36,293 bases of DNA from Candidatus Abyssobacteria bacterium SURF_5 (GCA_003598085.1 QZKU01000044.1:1-36293); one strand, 5' to 3'. Positions 8,123-17,533 are shown, numbered from the stretch's first letter. The notes: generated by a model not told the origin, from the letters alone. Program-made: numbers and translations.

Positions 8123-10603
8123 ATGTTTGACCGATTTACAGAAAGAGTGCGCAAAGTTATTCAATTGGCGCGCGAAGAGGCCATGCGATTTAATCATGAT
8201 TATATTGGGACCGAGCACCTGTTGCTTGGTCTCGTCAAAGAAGGAGAAGGAATCGCAGCCACAGCGCTGGCGAATCTCGGGGTGGACCTGAAGACGCTCA
8301 GGCTCGAAGTCGAGAAACTTGTTGAACAGGGGCCTTCAACCGTGTCGGTGGGAGAAATTCCCTTTAATCCCCAGGCCAAAAAGGTTCTGGAGCTCGCCGT
8401 CGAGGAAGCGCGGAAATTCGGACACAACTATATCGGAACGGAACACCTTCTGCTCGGACTCATAAAAGAGGGAGAGGGCATTGCGGCTCACGTGCTGGAA
8501 AATATGAAGGTCGATGTGGAACGGGTGCAGCGTGAAATCGTGAAGCTGCTTGGCGGACCCTCCACGAAGTTTTCATCCACCACCGCCGAAACCAAGAAAA
8601 CGCAAACGCCCGCTCTCGACGCCTTCGGGCGGGATCTGACCGAGCTCGCGCGCGAAGACAAGCTCGACCCGGTTATCGGACGCGAAGCCGAAATCGAGCG
8701 CGTCATCCAGATTCTCAGCAGGCGCACGAAGAACAATCCGGTTCTCATCGGCGAGGCAGGCGTCGGAAAAACCGCCATCGTGGAAGGCCTCGCGCAGTCG
8801 ATCGTGCAGCGAAAAAACATTCCCGACCTCCTCGCCAACCGGCGGGTACTGACACTTGATCTGGCCGGCCTGGTCGCCGGCACCAAGTACCGCGGGCAAT
8901 TCGAGGAGCGACTCAAGGCCGTCATGAAGGAAATCAAGAAGGCCGACAACATCATCATGTTCATCGATGAGCTGCATACGATCGTTGGCGCGGGAGCCGC
9001 GGAAGGCGCCGTCGACGCATCCAACATGCTGAAGCCCGCGCTCGCGCGCGGTGAACTGCAGTGCATCGGCGCGACGACGCTCGAGGAATACCGCAAGTAC
9101 ATCGAAAAAGATGCGGCCCTTGCCCGCCGGTTCCAGTCGATCATGGTGGAAGCGCCCTCGGTCGAGGATACGATGCATATCATCCGCGGGCTCAGAGACA
9201 AGTACGAGGCGCATCACCGCGTCCGCATTTCCGAAGAGGCCATCGTGGCCGCGGCCCGGCTTTCGAACCAGTACATCACCGACAGGTTCCTGCCGGATAA
9301 GGCGATTGACGTCATCGACGAAGCGTGTTCGCGAGCGCGGCTCAAGAGCACGACTCGTCCTCCGCACCTCGTCGAGGTCGAGGCGCAGATAGAGCGGGTC
9401 ACAAAGGAAAAAGAGGAGGCCATCGAGTCGCAGGAATTCGAGAAGGCGGCCTCTTTGCGCGACCGAGAGAGGAAGCTCAAAGACAGGCTCGACCGCGAGC
9501 AGCAGATCTGGGAGAACACCCGCGAGAACTTCAGCTACACGGTAAGTGCTGAAGATATCGCCTACATTGTTTCCAAATGGACCGGTGTACCGGTCACCAA
9601 GCTCGAGCAGTCCGAATCGGACAAGCTGCTCAAGATGGGCGAAGAACTCCATAAACGGATTGTGGGACAGGATGAGGCCATCGAAGCGTTGACCCATGCG
9701 ATCCAGCGCTCGCGGGCCGGTCTGAAGAACTTGAGGCGGCCGGTCGGCTCGTTCCTCTTCCTCGGTCCTACCGGGGTGGGGAAAACCGAGACGGCAAAAG
9801 CGCTCGCCCAGTTTCTGTTCGGAGACGACAACGCGCTCGTGCGCATCGATATGTCGGAATACTCGGAGAAGTTCACCGTTTCGCGTCTTGTCGGCGCACC
9901 TCCCGGCTATGTGGGCTATAATGAGGGCGGCCAGTTGAGCGAGAAAGTGCGGCGGCGCCCGTATTCGGTGGTGCTCCTCGACGAAATAGAAAAGGCGCAC
10001 CCCGATATTTTCGATACGCTGCTGCAGGTGCTCGAGGACGGCCGCCTGACCGACGCGACCGGCCGGACCGTTGACTTCAGGAACACCGTCGTCATCATGA
10101 CCTCCAACGTCGGTACGCGCGAGATCAGCACCGGCAAAACGCTGGGATTCCAGAAAACCGCCGCCGGCGAGATCAGCTACCAGGTGATGAAGGACAAGGT
10201 TCTCGCCGAAACCAAGAGAATCTTCAACCCCGAGTTCCTGAACCGAATCGACGAGATCGTGGTATTCCACTCGCTCACAAACGAGGATCTGAAAAACATC
10301 ATCGAGATCCTGCTCAGAGAGAGCAGCGAAAATCTCAAGAGCCGCGATATCTCAGTGACGTTTGGAGAAAAGGCGAAGGAGTTCCTCGTGAAAATCGGCT
10401 ACGATCCTGCGTATGGCGCTCGTCCGCTGCGCAGGGCCGTCCAGCTGCACGTCGAGGATCCGCTTTCCGAAGAGATCCTTCGCGGCAATATCCCCGACGG
10501 CTCCGAAGTACTTATCGAGCCGGACGAGAAGGGCGAACGCCTCGTTTTCACCGTGACAGGCGCCAAGCCCGTAGAAGAACCCGAGCACCAACTGAAAACC
10601 TGA
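8123..10603 (+). CDS. clpC: ATP-dependent Clp unfoldase ClpC
   Basis: Class I Hsp100 unfoldase that feeds substrates to ClpP. The 826 residues show two N-domain repeats (1-145, each with [11 protein letters not shown]), AAA1 with GEAGVGKTA and [18 protein letters not shown], a middle coiled coil containing a UVR segment ([20 protein letters not shown]), then AAA2 with [23 protein letters not shown] and a C-terminal D2-small domain ([13 protein letters not shown]). The ATG lies 7 bases after mcsB, with GGAG and GGGG purines upstream. mcsA-mcsB-clpC is the canonical order. No clpP is in the window, so the peptidase partner must be elsewhere. Confidence 0.96.
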   Translation: MFDRFTERVRKVIQLAREEAMRFNHDYIGTEHLLLGLVKEGEGIAATALANLGVDLKTLRLEVEKLVEQGPSTVSVGEIPFNPQAKKVLELAVEEARKFGHNYIGTEHLLLGLIKEGEGIAAHVLENMKVDVERVQREIVKLLGGPSTKFSSTTAETKKTQTPALDAFGRDLTELAREDKLDPVIGREAEIERVIQILSRRTKNNPVLIGEAGVGKTAIVEGLAQSIVQRKNIPDLLANRRVLTLDLAGLVAGTKYRGQFEERLKAVMKEIKKADNIIMFIDELHTIVGAGAAEGAVDASNMLKPALARGELQCIGATTLEEYRKYIEKDAALARRFQSIMVEAPSVEDTMHIIRGLRDKYEAHHRVRISEEAIVAAARLSNQYITDRFLPDKAIDVIDEACSRARLKSTTRPPHLVEVEAQIERVTKEKEEAIESQEFEKAASLRDRERKLKDRLDREQQIWENTRENFSYTVSAEDIAYIVSKWTGVPVTKLEQSESDKLLKMGEELHKRIVGQDEAIEALTHAIQRSRAGLKNLRRPVGSFLFLGPTGVGKTETAKALAQFLFGDDNALVRIDMSEYSEKFTVSRLVGAPPGYVGYNEGGQLSEKVRRRPYSVVLLDEIEKAHPDIFDTLLQVLEDGRLTDATGRTVDFRNTVVIMTSNVGTREISTGKTLGFQKTAAGEISYQVMKDKVLAETKRIFNPEFLNRIDEIVVFHSLTNEDLKNIIEILLRESSENLKSRDISVTFGEKAKEFLVKIGYDPAYGARPLRRAVQLHVEDPLSEEILRGNIPDGSEVLIEPDEKGERLVFTVTGAKPVEEPEHQLKT

Positions 10604-10625
10604 CGTTGTAGAAGCAGCACCGGAT

Positions 10626-10674
10626 TGAGGCCCCGCCAGATGACGCTGGGCGGCAGTTCCTGTTAGGGGCCTCA
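10626..10674 (+). terminator. Long hairpin between clpC and bamA, possible terminator or attenuator
   Basis: A perfect 9-base inverted repeat, TGAGGCCCC (10626-10634) and GGGGCCTCA (10666-10674), encloses a second small stem (CCAG at 10636-10639 with CTGG at 10646-10649). It is followed by TAATTTCTAT, only modestly T-rich. The position right after clpC fits termination or partial read-through into bamA, whose Shine-Dalgarno lies 12 bases beyond. Confidence 0.45.
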
Positions 10675-10699
10675 TAATTTCTATCGGAAGGCTTGCAGA

Positions 10700-13066
10700 G
10701 TGAGCACGAAAAGCTTCTGGCGTTTCATCCGGGTACTGTCTCTGCTCCATTTGCTGGTTCTGATTCCCTCACATGCGAAAGCCCAAACTCTGGAGGGGAT
10801 GCCTGTTGTTTCCGTCGGGATCGAAGGAAACCAGTTGGTGAGCTCGCAGTTGATCCGCGCGCAGCTCCGCGTCCGGGAGGGGAGACCATTTGTTCCCTCT
10901 GACATCCAGAAGGACATCTCGCGTCTGTTTTCGCTCGGCTACTTCTCCGATATCAAGGCTGATGTCGAAAGGCTGGACAGCGGCGTCTCCGTAACCTATG
11001 TAGTTGAAGAGCGAAAGATCATCAGAGAAGTCCTGATTCTCGGCAACAAGAAGATCAATGAGGATGATATCCGGGCGGTGATCCGCGCGCGTCGGGGTGA
11101 AACGTATATCCCCACGCTGCTCGAGCAAGACATCCAGGCGATCCGCCAGCTTTACCGCAGCAAGGGCTACGCGGAAGCGGTTGTTCAGTCAAGCTACCGC
11201 GAGATCAGCCCGACCGAGGTCGAAGTCGTCTACGAGATCACAGAAGGCCAAAAAGCAAGAGTCCGTCAAATCATCGTCGAAGGCAATCAGGTCTTCTCGG
11301 ATCGCACCATCCGCAAGGCAATGCAGCAGAAAGCCCGCTTTCTGTGGTTCGGCAGCATGTTCGACGAACAGGTTTTGGAGCAGGATATAGATCGCATCAA
11401 GAGCCTGTATGCAAATCGCGGATATGTAGATGCCGACGTGACCGATGCCGACGTCGAGTTCTATGCGGAAGGGAAACGCGCCAGAATACGGGTGACCGTG
11501 AACGAGGGTGCTCAGTATTTCGTTGATTCCATAGGTGTCGAGGGCAATACCGCCTTCCTCGATGCACAGCTCCTTCCCCTCGTCACGAGCGAGCCGGGCA
11601 GTTTTTATAATCGGGATCAAGTCGAGCGCGACGGTTTTGCGGTGCAGACCTTTTATGCTGATCAGGGATATATCCTGGCTGGAGTTCGCCCGAGACTGGA
11701 CATCGATCGCGAGCAGAAACAAATTGACGTGACGTACCATGTGGCCGAGCGGGATCTCATATACGTCGGCAAAGTCGATATCCGCGGCAACGTGAAAACC
11801 AAGGACGAAGTTATCCGCCGCGAGATCAATATCCTGCCCGGGGAGCGCTTCGACGGCAGCAAGATCAGGCGAAGCAGGCAGAAGTTGCTCAATACCCAAT
11901 TCTATAAGGACGTGCTGATCGATACGGCGCCTACCCGGTTTGAGCCGGATCTGATACCGCCGCCTCCCGCCGGAGAACCGGCAGAGGAGCAGACCGGGGG
12001 CGAAGTCGAAGCGGCATACGACCCGGATTTCCGGGATATCATCTTCGAAGTGGAAGAGCAGAAAACCGGCACGTTCAACTTTGGCGCGGGATACAGTTCT
12101 AATGACGCCTTGATCGGTCAGATTCAGATCACCCAGAACAACTTCGACCTGTTCAATCCGCCATCCTTCACGGGCGCAGGCCAGCGGTTCGATCTCATTG
12201 CCAGGCCCGGCACGGTCCTGAGCGAGTACAGGCTCGCACTGACTGAACCGTATTTTCTCGGCTACCCGTTCGCGGCCGGATTTGATCTCTATTACACCGA
12301 CCGCGAGTACGATGAATATGATCAGACGGCTATCGGCGCCGGCATCCGCTTCGGGAAAAGGATAACCGATTTCAGCTCGGTCGGGTTGGGTTACAGCCTC
12401 TCTGAATACGACATAGCCGACGTCGATGAGGATGCCCCGGTGGCCATACAAGAAGAAGAGGGTTCGCGCACCAAGAGCAGCATGAGCCTCAATCTCACCA
12501 ACGATACGCGCGACAGCTATATTGAGCCCAGGACCGGGCACCGGTACAATACGGCCCTCGAATTTGCCGGCGGCCCGCTGGGAGCGCAAACCGATCTGGT
12601 GAAATTGGTCGGAGAAGCGAGGTGGTATCGCCCCTTCGGGGAAAAGATAATCCTCATGAGCAGGCTGGAAGCCGGAATCGTGGAAGAATACGGCGACTCC
12701 GACTTCGTGCCTCTCTTCGATCGCTTCTTTTCGGGAGGCGCAACCTCCGTTCGCGGCTACGACTATCGCGAGGTCGGTCCTCGGGAGAATGGAGATCCCA
12801 TTGGTGGCAAGGCGCTCCTCGAGGGGACGCTTGAGCTTTCCTATCCGACGCTCGAAATTATCAGGCTGTATGCTTTCTTCGATTTCGGACAAGTGTGGCG
12901 CGAGATCGATGATGTGGGGCAAGGCAAGATAAATACTTCCGCAGGCGTCGGTATCGGCCTGCGTACCCCGGTTGGGCCGCTCAGGCTCGACTACGGGTAT
13001 CCGCTGAATCCTGACGATGATCAGGGAAATGGACAAATCCATTTTACCACGGGGATCAGCTTTTGA
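10700..13066 (+). CDS. bamA: Outer membrane protein assembly factor BamA
   Basis: Omp85 protein that inserts beta-barrel proteins into the outer membrane. The 788 residues comprise a signal peptide (about 1-28, ending AKA), five POTRA domains (about 33-440; POTRA starts such as GIEGNQLVSSQLIRAQL and VEGNQVFSDRTIRKAM are clear), and a C-terminal 16-strand barrel ending GQIHFTTGISF, with an aromatic final residue. The loop-6 motif SVRGYDYREVGP (about 684-695) is the conserved VRGF/Y. A Pro- and Glu-rich insert (around 418-440) sits in the last POTRA region. GTG 10700 is supported by GGAAGG at 10686-10691. Two Skp-like genes follow. Confidence 0.95.
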   Translation: MSTKSFWRFIRVLSLLHLLVLIPSHAKAQTLEGMPVVSVGIEGNQLVSSQLIRAQLRVREGRPFVPSDIQKDISRLFSLGYFSDIKADVERLDSGVSVTYVVEERKIIREVLILGNKKINEDDIRAVIRARRGETYIPTLLEQDIQAIRQLYRSKGYAEAVVQSSYREISPTEVEVVYEITEGQKARVRQIIVEGNQVFSDRTIRKAMQQKARFLWFGSMFDEQVLEQDIDRIKSLYANRGYVDADVTDADVEFYAEGKRARIRVTVNEGAQYFVDSIGVEGNTAFLDAQLLPLVTSEPGSFYNRDQVERDGFAVQTFYADQGYILAGVRPRLDIDREQKQIDVTYHVAERDLIYVGKVDIRGNVKTKDEVIRREINILPGERFDGSKIRRSRQKLLNTQFYKDVLIDTAPTRFEPDLIPPPPAGEPAEEQTGGEVEAAYDPDFRDIIFEVEEQKTGTFNFGAGYSSNDALIGQIQITQNNFDLFNPPSFTGAGQRFDLIARPGTVLSEYRLALTEPYFLGYPFAAGFDLYYTDREYDEYDQTAIGAGIRFGKRITDFSSVGLGYSLSEYDIADVDEDAPVAIQEEEGSRTKSSMSLNLTNDTRDSYIEPRTGHRYNTALEFAGGPLGAQTDLVKLVGEARWYRPFGEKIILMSRLEAGIVEEYGDSDFVPLFDRFFSGGATSVRGYDYREVGPRENGDPIGGKALLEGTLELSYPTLEIIRLYAFFDFGQVWREIDDVGQGKINTSAGVGIGLRTPVGPLRLDYGYPLNPDDDQGNGQIHFTTGISF

Positions 13067-13084
13067 AGGCAATCCCATTTTTTC

Positions 13085-13113
13085 TTGCAATACGGATGAT
13101 TTGCTGGTATACT
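13085..13113 (+). promoter_or_regulatory. Promoter upstream of the skp-lpx genes
   Basis: TTGCAA (13085-13090), 17-base spacer, TATACT (13108-13113). Transcription would start near 13120, in the 136-base gap after bamA. It could drive the skp, lpx and downstream genes independently of clpC-bamA. Confidence 0.55.
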
Positions 13114-13202
13114 GTTGGCAGTGAACTGATTTGCCCCTTCATCCTGCCTCTTGACCAAACGCGGTACTTTCGGCAATCGAGCTGAAAAAACCTGTTCGAG
13201 TC

Positions 13203-13769
13203 GTGTATCACTTCAAAAAGCATCGCATACCGCTGGAGGCGGTCGCAGCCGCATGGCTTATAGTCGTTTCGGCCGGTGCCGCCATCGCCGTAGAGCAGCG
13301 CCCCCCGGAGGAAATTCGGGTGGGCATCGCAAACCTGCAGCGGCTTGTCGATGCGTACTGGCGGACTCCTCTGGTGCGGGCGACCCTCCAGCGTCGGAAG
13401 GTGAGCGAGGAGTACCGGCAGAAGCAGATCGAATTGGCCAGGCTCGAACAGGAACTCGTTGACCAGCGCTTCTGGTTTTTCGCCCGAAAAAAGCAGGACG
13501 AGAGAATCAATCAACTGCGGGACGAGCTTGATGCCGTTGCGGCTGCAGAGGCCGGAAAGAAGCGTGCGCGGGAGAGGGAGGCTATCGACGAACTGCTGGT
13601 GGACGTGCAGAAAGCCGCGCGAAACACCGCCGCAGGGCAGAATCTGTCAATCGTGTTCGATGCAGATAATCCGCACATCCTGTTTTTGAATCAGATGGGA
13701 AGCGCCGATATTACGGATGAATTGATCGAGGCGCTGAACTCTGACCAAATGCCGAAATACAATGACTAA
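13203..13769 (+). CDS. OmpH/Skp-family periplasmic chaperone, copy 1
   Basis: Likely periplasmic holdase keeping outer-membrane proteins soluble on the way to BamA. The 188 residues have an N-terminal signal segment (AWLIVVSAGAAIA, about 17-30), then the OmpH-like opening IRVGIANLQRLVDAYWRTP, a charged helical region (about 60-135, coiled-coil arms rich in R, E, Q and K), and a C-terminal strand pair (NLSIVFDADNPHILFLN). The order signal, strand, helical arms, strand is that of Skp. The start is GTG 13203, with a weak Shine-Dalgarno. A second family member follows directly. Similarity to model Skp is low, so exact clients are unknown. Confidence 0.75.
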   Translation: MYHFKKHRIPLEAVAAAWLIVVSAGAAIAVEQRPPEEIRVGIANLQRLVDAYWRTPLVRATLQRRKVSEEYRQKQIELARLEQELVDQRFWFFARKKQDERINQLRDELDAVAAAEAGKKRAREREAIDELLVDVQKAARNTAAGQNLSIVFDADNPHILFLNQMGSADITDELIEALNSDQMPKYND

Positions 13770-13775
13770 ATTAAA

Positions 13776-13782
13776 AAGGAGG
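13776..13782 (+). promoter_or_regulatory. Strong Shine-Dalgarno deciding the second skp start
   Basis: AAGGAGG lies 9 bases before ATG 13792. This supports 13792 over the in-frame ATG at 13762, which would overlap the preceding gene and has no comparable site. Confidence 0.8.
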
Positions 13783-13791
13783 TTCTTCACC

Positions 13792-14337
13792 ATGTCCCGT
13801 CTCTGCCTGCGTATGTTCCAAATAACAGTTGCGGTTTTCATCTCCGCTGCTTTTCTTACCGCAGGATTGCAGCGACAGGCGTCAGCCGAAGAGCGGCTGA
13901 AAATGGGATACCTCGACCTCAACCACGTCGTCCAGGCCGTTGCCAAACAGACGCCGGAATATGAGGAGCTGCGGAAAGAATTGGAAAAACGGCAGGCGGA
14001 GATAGAGCGGCGGGGCGCGGAAATTGATAAACTGAAGGAAGAGCTCAAGGCCAACCGCGTCATCTGGTCGGAAGATAAGAGCCGCGATCAGGAGAAGCTG
14101 ATCCGCGATAAGGATGACGACCTGAAAGTTTACTCCGAGGGCGCCCAGCGGTTCCGCGACGTCGAGGAAAACAAGATTCTCAGACGCCTGCTTCCCGAGA
14201 TCGCGAAGGAAGTAAAACGGGTGGGCGAGCGCGACGGCTACAGCATGATCTTCGAAAAGAGAATCCTCCTCTATGGCTCGCCGTCTTTCGACCTGACCGA
14301 CGCCATTATCAAAGAGATGAGCACAAGAGCCGATTGA
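13792..14337 (+). CDS. skp: OmpH/Skp-family periplasmic chaperone, copy 2
   Basis: Second Skp/OmpH protein, 181 residues from ATG 13792. A signal peptide (about 1-32, ending QASA) is followed by the family opening LKMGYLDLNHVVQAVAKQTP, a long charged coiled coil (about 55-125, repeating E/K/R), and the C-terminal segment YSMIFEKRILLYGSPSFDLT typical of Skp (DLTD/IIK end). Chaperone for unfolded OMPs, upstream of lpxD as in many diderms. It is clearly related to the preceding gene but not nearly identical, so the duplication is old. lpxD begins 33 bases later. Confidence 0.85.
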   Translation: MSRLCLRMFQITVAVFISAAFLTAGLQRQASAEERLKMGYLDLNHVVQAVAKQTPEYEELRKELEKRQAEIERRGAEIDKLKEELKANRVIWSEDKSRDQEKLIRDKDDDLKVYSEGAQRFRDVEENKILRRLLPEIAKEVKRVGERDGYSMIFEKRILLYGSPSFDLTDAIIKEMSTRAD

Positions 14338-14370
14338 TTCCTCACTCCGCAGGAGTGGCGGGATGATTTT

Positions 14371-15414
14371 ATGAAGAAAAGTCTCGGCGAGATCGCAAAG
14401 CTGATCGACGGCACCGTCGAGGGTGATGAAGAAACCCTGATCACCGGTGTGGCCGGAATTAAAGACGCCAAAGCGGGTGACATAACGTTTCTCGCGAATC
14501 CGAAATATCTGCCGCTGCTGCACACGACGCAAGCGTCTGCAATAATCGTGGCTGACAATGCGCCGCCTTGTTCCAATAATCTTGTCCGCACCCGGCATCC
14601 GTACCTTGCATTCGTTGAAATCCTGAAACTGTACTCCGTTCAGCCGCCGCCGCCGCAGGGTATTCATCCGTCGGCGATAATTGGAGAAAATGTCCGACTG
14701 GCAGAGGGTGTCGCGCTGCACGCGGGAGTTTTCCTGGAAAGCGGCTGCTCGATCGGCGCACGCAGTGTTCTTTATCCCGGCGTATGCGTCGGCGCGGGCG
14801 CCGACATCGGCGCCGACTGCACGATTTATCCGCGGGTTGTGGTCGCCCGAAACGTCTCGATCGGAAACGACGTCATCATTCACATGGGGGCGGTCATCGG
14901 GAGCGTGTCGCCGGAACAGATGGTCCTGTACTCGAATACAGAAGACACGGGCAAGACCGTGTTTATTGAGAATGACGTCGAGGTGGGCGCCAATGTCGCC
15001 ATCGACGGCTCGTTTTCCGGTTCCCCCACCGTCATCGGGAGCGGGACGAAAATCGATAATCTGGTCCACATCGGGAGCGGGGCGCGGGTCGGAAACAATT
15101 GCATCGTGGTGTCTCACTCGAGCATCGGGGCTGATTGCACTGTGGGAAATGGAGTGACGATTGCGGGTCAGGCAAGCATTCTGGACGGAAGAACGGTCGG
15201 CGAGGGCACAATCGTTGCGGCTCGATCGGGCGTGACCGAGGACATCGAGGCCCATCAGATCGTCTCGGGATTTCCCGCTTCGAATCATGAAAAATGGCTT
15301 CGCGTTTACGCCAGCATGAAACGGCTCCCGACCATTATCAAGGAGCTGCGGGAGTTGGAAAAGCGGATGCATCAGATGGAGAAACTTGAACGTGCGGAAA
15401 CAGACGACCATTAA
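14371..15414 (+). CDS. lpxD: UDP-3-O-acylglucosamine N-acyltransferase LpxD, altered active site
   Basis: Third step of lipid A synthesis: adds an N-linked hydroxyacyl chain to UDP-3-O-acyl-GlcN. The 347 residues have the LpxD N-terminal uridine-binding domain (about 1-100, with AGDITFLANPKYLPLL), a left-handed beta-helix of hexapeptide repeats (about 105-285) and C-terminal helices. In E. coli the catalytic His239 lies in the segment IDNQCQIAHN; here the aligned stretch is IDNLVHIGSG, so Ser236 sits at the His position, with a His three residues earlier. The DGFG motif is also not recognisable. Context (lpxD-lpxC-lpxA) makes LpxD the best call, but catalysis may differ. Overlaps the next gene. 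Confidence 0.85.
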   Translation: MKKSLGEIAKLIDGTVEGDEETLITGVAGIKDAKAGDITFLANPKYLPLLHTTQASAIIVADNAPPCSNNLVRTRHPYLAFVEILKLYSVQPPPPQGIHPSAIIGENVRLAEGVALHAGVFLESGCSIGARSVLYPGVCVGAGADIGADCTIYPRVVVARNVSIGNDVIIHMGAVIGSVSPEQMVLYSNTEDTGKTVFIENDVEVGANVAIDGSFSGSPTVIGSGTKIDNLVHIGSGARVGNNCIVVSHSSIGADCTVGNGVTIAGQASILDGRTVGEGTIVAARSGVTEDIEAHQIVSGFPASNHEKWLRVYASMKRLPTIIKELRELEKRMHQMEKLERAETDDH

Positions 15415-16696
15415 GCGGCCCGTCTCCTATTCCGGAGTGGGATTGCATACGGGACATAAGACAACGGTCACGTTTCAGCCTGCTCCGCCGGAAACAGGGG
15501 TCGTCTTTGTCAGGACCGATCTTCCCGACCGGCCCAAAATCAAAGCCGATGTCGCTCATGTCACCGACGTCGCCCGCGGAACGACCATTGGTCAGAACGG
15601 CGTCAAAATTCTGACAGTGGAACATGTGCTCGCCGCCTTTGCCGGTCTGGGAATAGACAATGTCTTTTGCGAAGTCGATGCGAATGAACCCCCCGTTGGC
15701 GATGGCAGCTCGATTCCGTTCGTTGAAGTCCTCAACGAGGCCGGAATCGTAGAACAGGACCGCGCTCGCAAAGAAGCGAAGCTGGCGTCGTCTGTGGTGT
15801 ATGAGAACAATGGGCTTGTCCTGGTGGCTTTTCCGTCGGATAAACTGATACTTTCGTACCTGATCGAGTACGGTCACCCTTTGCTCGGGACCCAGTTCAA
15901 GTCCCTTGCGATCGAGCCGTCCGTCTTCGTAAAGGAGATTGCTCCGGCGCGCACCTTTTGTTTTCTCCACGATGTTGAACAACTGAAGGCGCAGGGGCTC
16001 ATCAAGGGGGGCAGCATCGAGAATGCAGTGGTTATCGGAGACGAGGAGATCCTCAATGACAACCTCCGGTTCGAGGACGAGTTCGTTCGGCACAAGCTGC
16101 TCGACCTGCTCGGCGACCTCGTGCTGCTCGGCATTCCGCTCCTCGGCCATATCATTGCCCTGAAGGCGGGCCATGCGGCTCACGTGGAGTTTGTAAAGCA
16201 GCTCCGCCACGAAACCTACCTTAACGGGAGGCGCCAAGCCTGTGCTTTCCCGAGCAAGAAAGGCGACGTGCATGGACTGACGGCGGACCAGATACAGGAA
16301 ATCATTCCTCATCGGCATCCGTTCCTGCTTATCGATCGGGTGACGCGCCTGGAGGAAAAGAGCATTTATGGGATTAAGAACGTAACCATTTCCGAGCCGT
16401 TCTTCGCCGGCCATATCCCCGGTCTGGCGATCATGCCCGGCGTGATCATTCTCGAGGCAATGGCTCAACTCGGAGCGATTCTCATTCTGAAGTATTTGGG
16501 AAAAGAGGGCAAATTGCCGTATCTGCTGGGGATCGAGAAGGCGAAATTCCGAAAAGCCGTTTATCCGGGCGATCAAATAGAGATGATGGCGCAGATCGTA
16601 AACCTCCACAAGAATTATGGGAAACTGCGGGGAGAAGCCCGCGTGAACGGCGTTCTGGCGACCGAGGCGGAGGTAACCTTCGCATTGCCTCGATGA
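15392..16696 (+). CDS. lpxC-fabZ: LpxC-FabZ bifunctional fusion (deacetylase / hydroxyacyl-ACP dehydratase)
   Basis: Fusion of two enzymes. Residues ~1-285 are LpxC, the zinc deacetylase committing UDP-3-O-acyl-GlcNAc to lipid [17 protein letters not shown] carries one zinc His, [13 protein letters not shown] carries the His and Asp ligands, and [10 protein letters not shown] is the catalytic His loop. Residues ~295-434 are FabZ, which dehydrates 3-hydroxyacyl-ACP: [13 protein letters not shown], then FFAGHIPG and [15 protein letters not shown] with catalytic His and Glu. Both halves look complete. Such fusions occur in some diderm phyla, for example Bacteroidota. GTG 15392 is preferred because GGAG at 15378-15381 is well spaced; TTG 15386 is possible. 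It overlaps the lpxD end. Confidence 0.93.
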   Translation: MRKQTTIKRPVSYSGVGLHTGHKTTVTFQPAPPETGVVFVRTDLPDRPKIKADVAHVTDVARGTTIGQNGVKILTVEHVLAAFAGLGIDNVFCEVDANEPPVGDGSSIPFVEVLNEAGIVEQDRARKEAKLASSVVYENNGLVLVAFPSDKLILSYLIEYGHPLLGTQFKSLAIEPSVFVKEIAPARTFCFLHDVEQLKAQGLIKGGSIENAVVIGDEEILNDNLRFEDEFVRHKLLDLLGDLVLLGIPLLGHIIALKAGHAAHVEFVKQLRHETYLNGRRQACAFPSKKGDVHGLTADQIQEIIPHRHPFLLIDRVTRLEEKSIYGIKNVTISEPFFAGHIPGLAIMPGVIILEAMAQLGAILILKYLGKEGKLPYLLGIEKAKFRKAVYPGDQIEMMAQIVNLHKNYGKLRGEARVNGVLATEAEVTFALPR

Positions 16697-16723
16697 AAGA
16701 GTCTGATTCGCTGCTATTGAAAG

Positions 16724-17533
16724 ATGAAGAGAATGGATCAGAAAACGGCTGAAAAGAGGGGTACAAAGATTCATAAGACGGCCGTTGTAGATACGAATGC
16801 GCAGATCGACAGCGATGTGAGCATCGGCCCTTATGCGATCATCGGTCCCGATGTCACCATTGCGGGCGGGTGCACGATCGGTCCGCATGTCGTCATCGAC
16901 GGCGTTACCACGATTGGCCGGAACAACCGCTTCTTTACGGGCGCCATCGTTGGTTCACAGCCGCAGGACCTGAAATACCGAGGCGAGAAAACCCGGCTCA
17001 CCATCGGAGAGGGCAACACGATCAGGGAGTATTCCACGATCAATACGTCCACGTCCGAAGAAAACGAGACTCGCATCGGGGACAACAATCTGCTCATGGC
17101 GTATACCCATGTGGCTCACGAATGCGTCGTGCAGAACGGCGTGGTTCTGGCCAATAACGCCACGCTCGCCGGTCATGTCACCGTCGAGGATAAGGCCATT
17201 CTGGGCGGTTTGGCGGCCGTTCATCAATTTGTTCGCGTCGGCACGCTGGCTATTATCGGCGGCTGTTCAAAAGTCATACAGGATGTCTTGCCCTACTCGA
17301 TGGTGGACGGACATCCCTGCGCGTGGCATGGCGTCAATTTCGTCGGTCTGAAACGCAGCGGGCTTCCTGAAGAAGTTCGCTCGAACATCAAGAAGGCGTT
17401 CAAGATCGTTTGCCGGTCCAATCTCAATACCTCACAGGCGATCGAACGGCTTCGAGCGGAGTTTGGCAGTTGCGCTGAGATTAACCACCTCATCGACTTT
17501 ATAGAGAAATCCAGCCGGGGCATTTGTAAATAA
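16724..17533 (+). CDS. lpxA: Acyl-ACP--UDP-N-acetylglucosamine O-acyltransferase LpxA
   Basis: First step of lipid A synthesis: transfers a 3-hydroxyacyl chain to UDP-GlcNAc or an amino analogue. The 269 residues are a hexapeptide-repeat beta-helix (about 14-195) plus a C-terminal helical domain. The catalytic His is in LMAYTHVAHECVV, followed by the conserved LANNATLAGHVTVED, AAVHQF and IGGCSKVIQD. The C-terminus ends SSRGIC, like the STRGLI end in E. coli. ATG 16724 or 16733 could start; neither has a clear Shine-Dalgarno. An oxidoreductase rather than lpxI follows, which raises the question of whether the acceptor is the 3-amino sugar nucleotide. Confidence 0.94.
   Translation: MKRMDQKTAEKRGTKIHKTAVVDTNAQIDSDVSIGPYAIIGPDVTIAGGCTIGPHVVIDGVTTIGRNNRFFTGAIVGSQPQDLKYRGEKTRLTIGEGNTIREYSTINTSTSEENETRIGDNNLLMAYTHVAHECVVQNGVVLANNATLAGHVTVEDKAILGGLAAVHQFVRVGTLAIIGGCSKVIQDVLPYSMVDGHPCAWHGVNFVGLKRSGLPEEVRSNIKKAFKIVCRSNLNTSQAIERLRAEFGSCAEINHLIDFIEKSSRGICK

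Noticed and set aside
8573-10270. Long minus-strand open frame of 565 codons opposite clpC
   Set aside because: Shadow of a strongly conserved clpC; no recognisable domain.
11189-13090. Long minus-strand open frame of 633 codons opposite bamA
   Set aside because: It is a shadow of bamA in GC-rich sequence, with no family similarity and no promoter.
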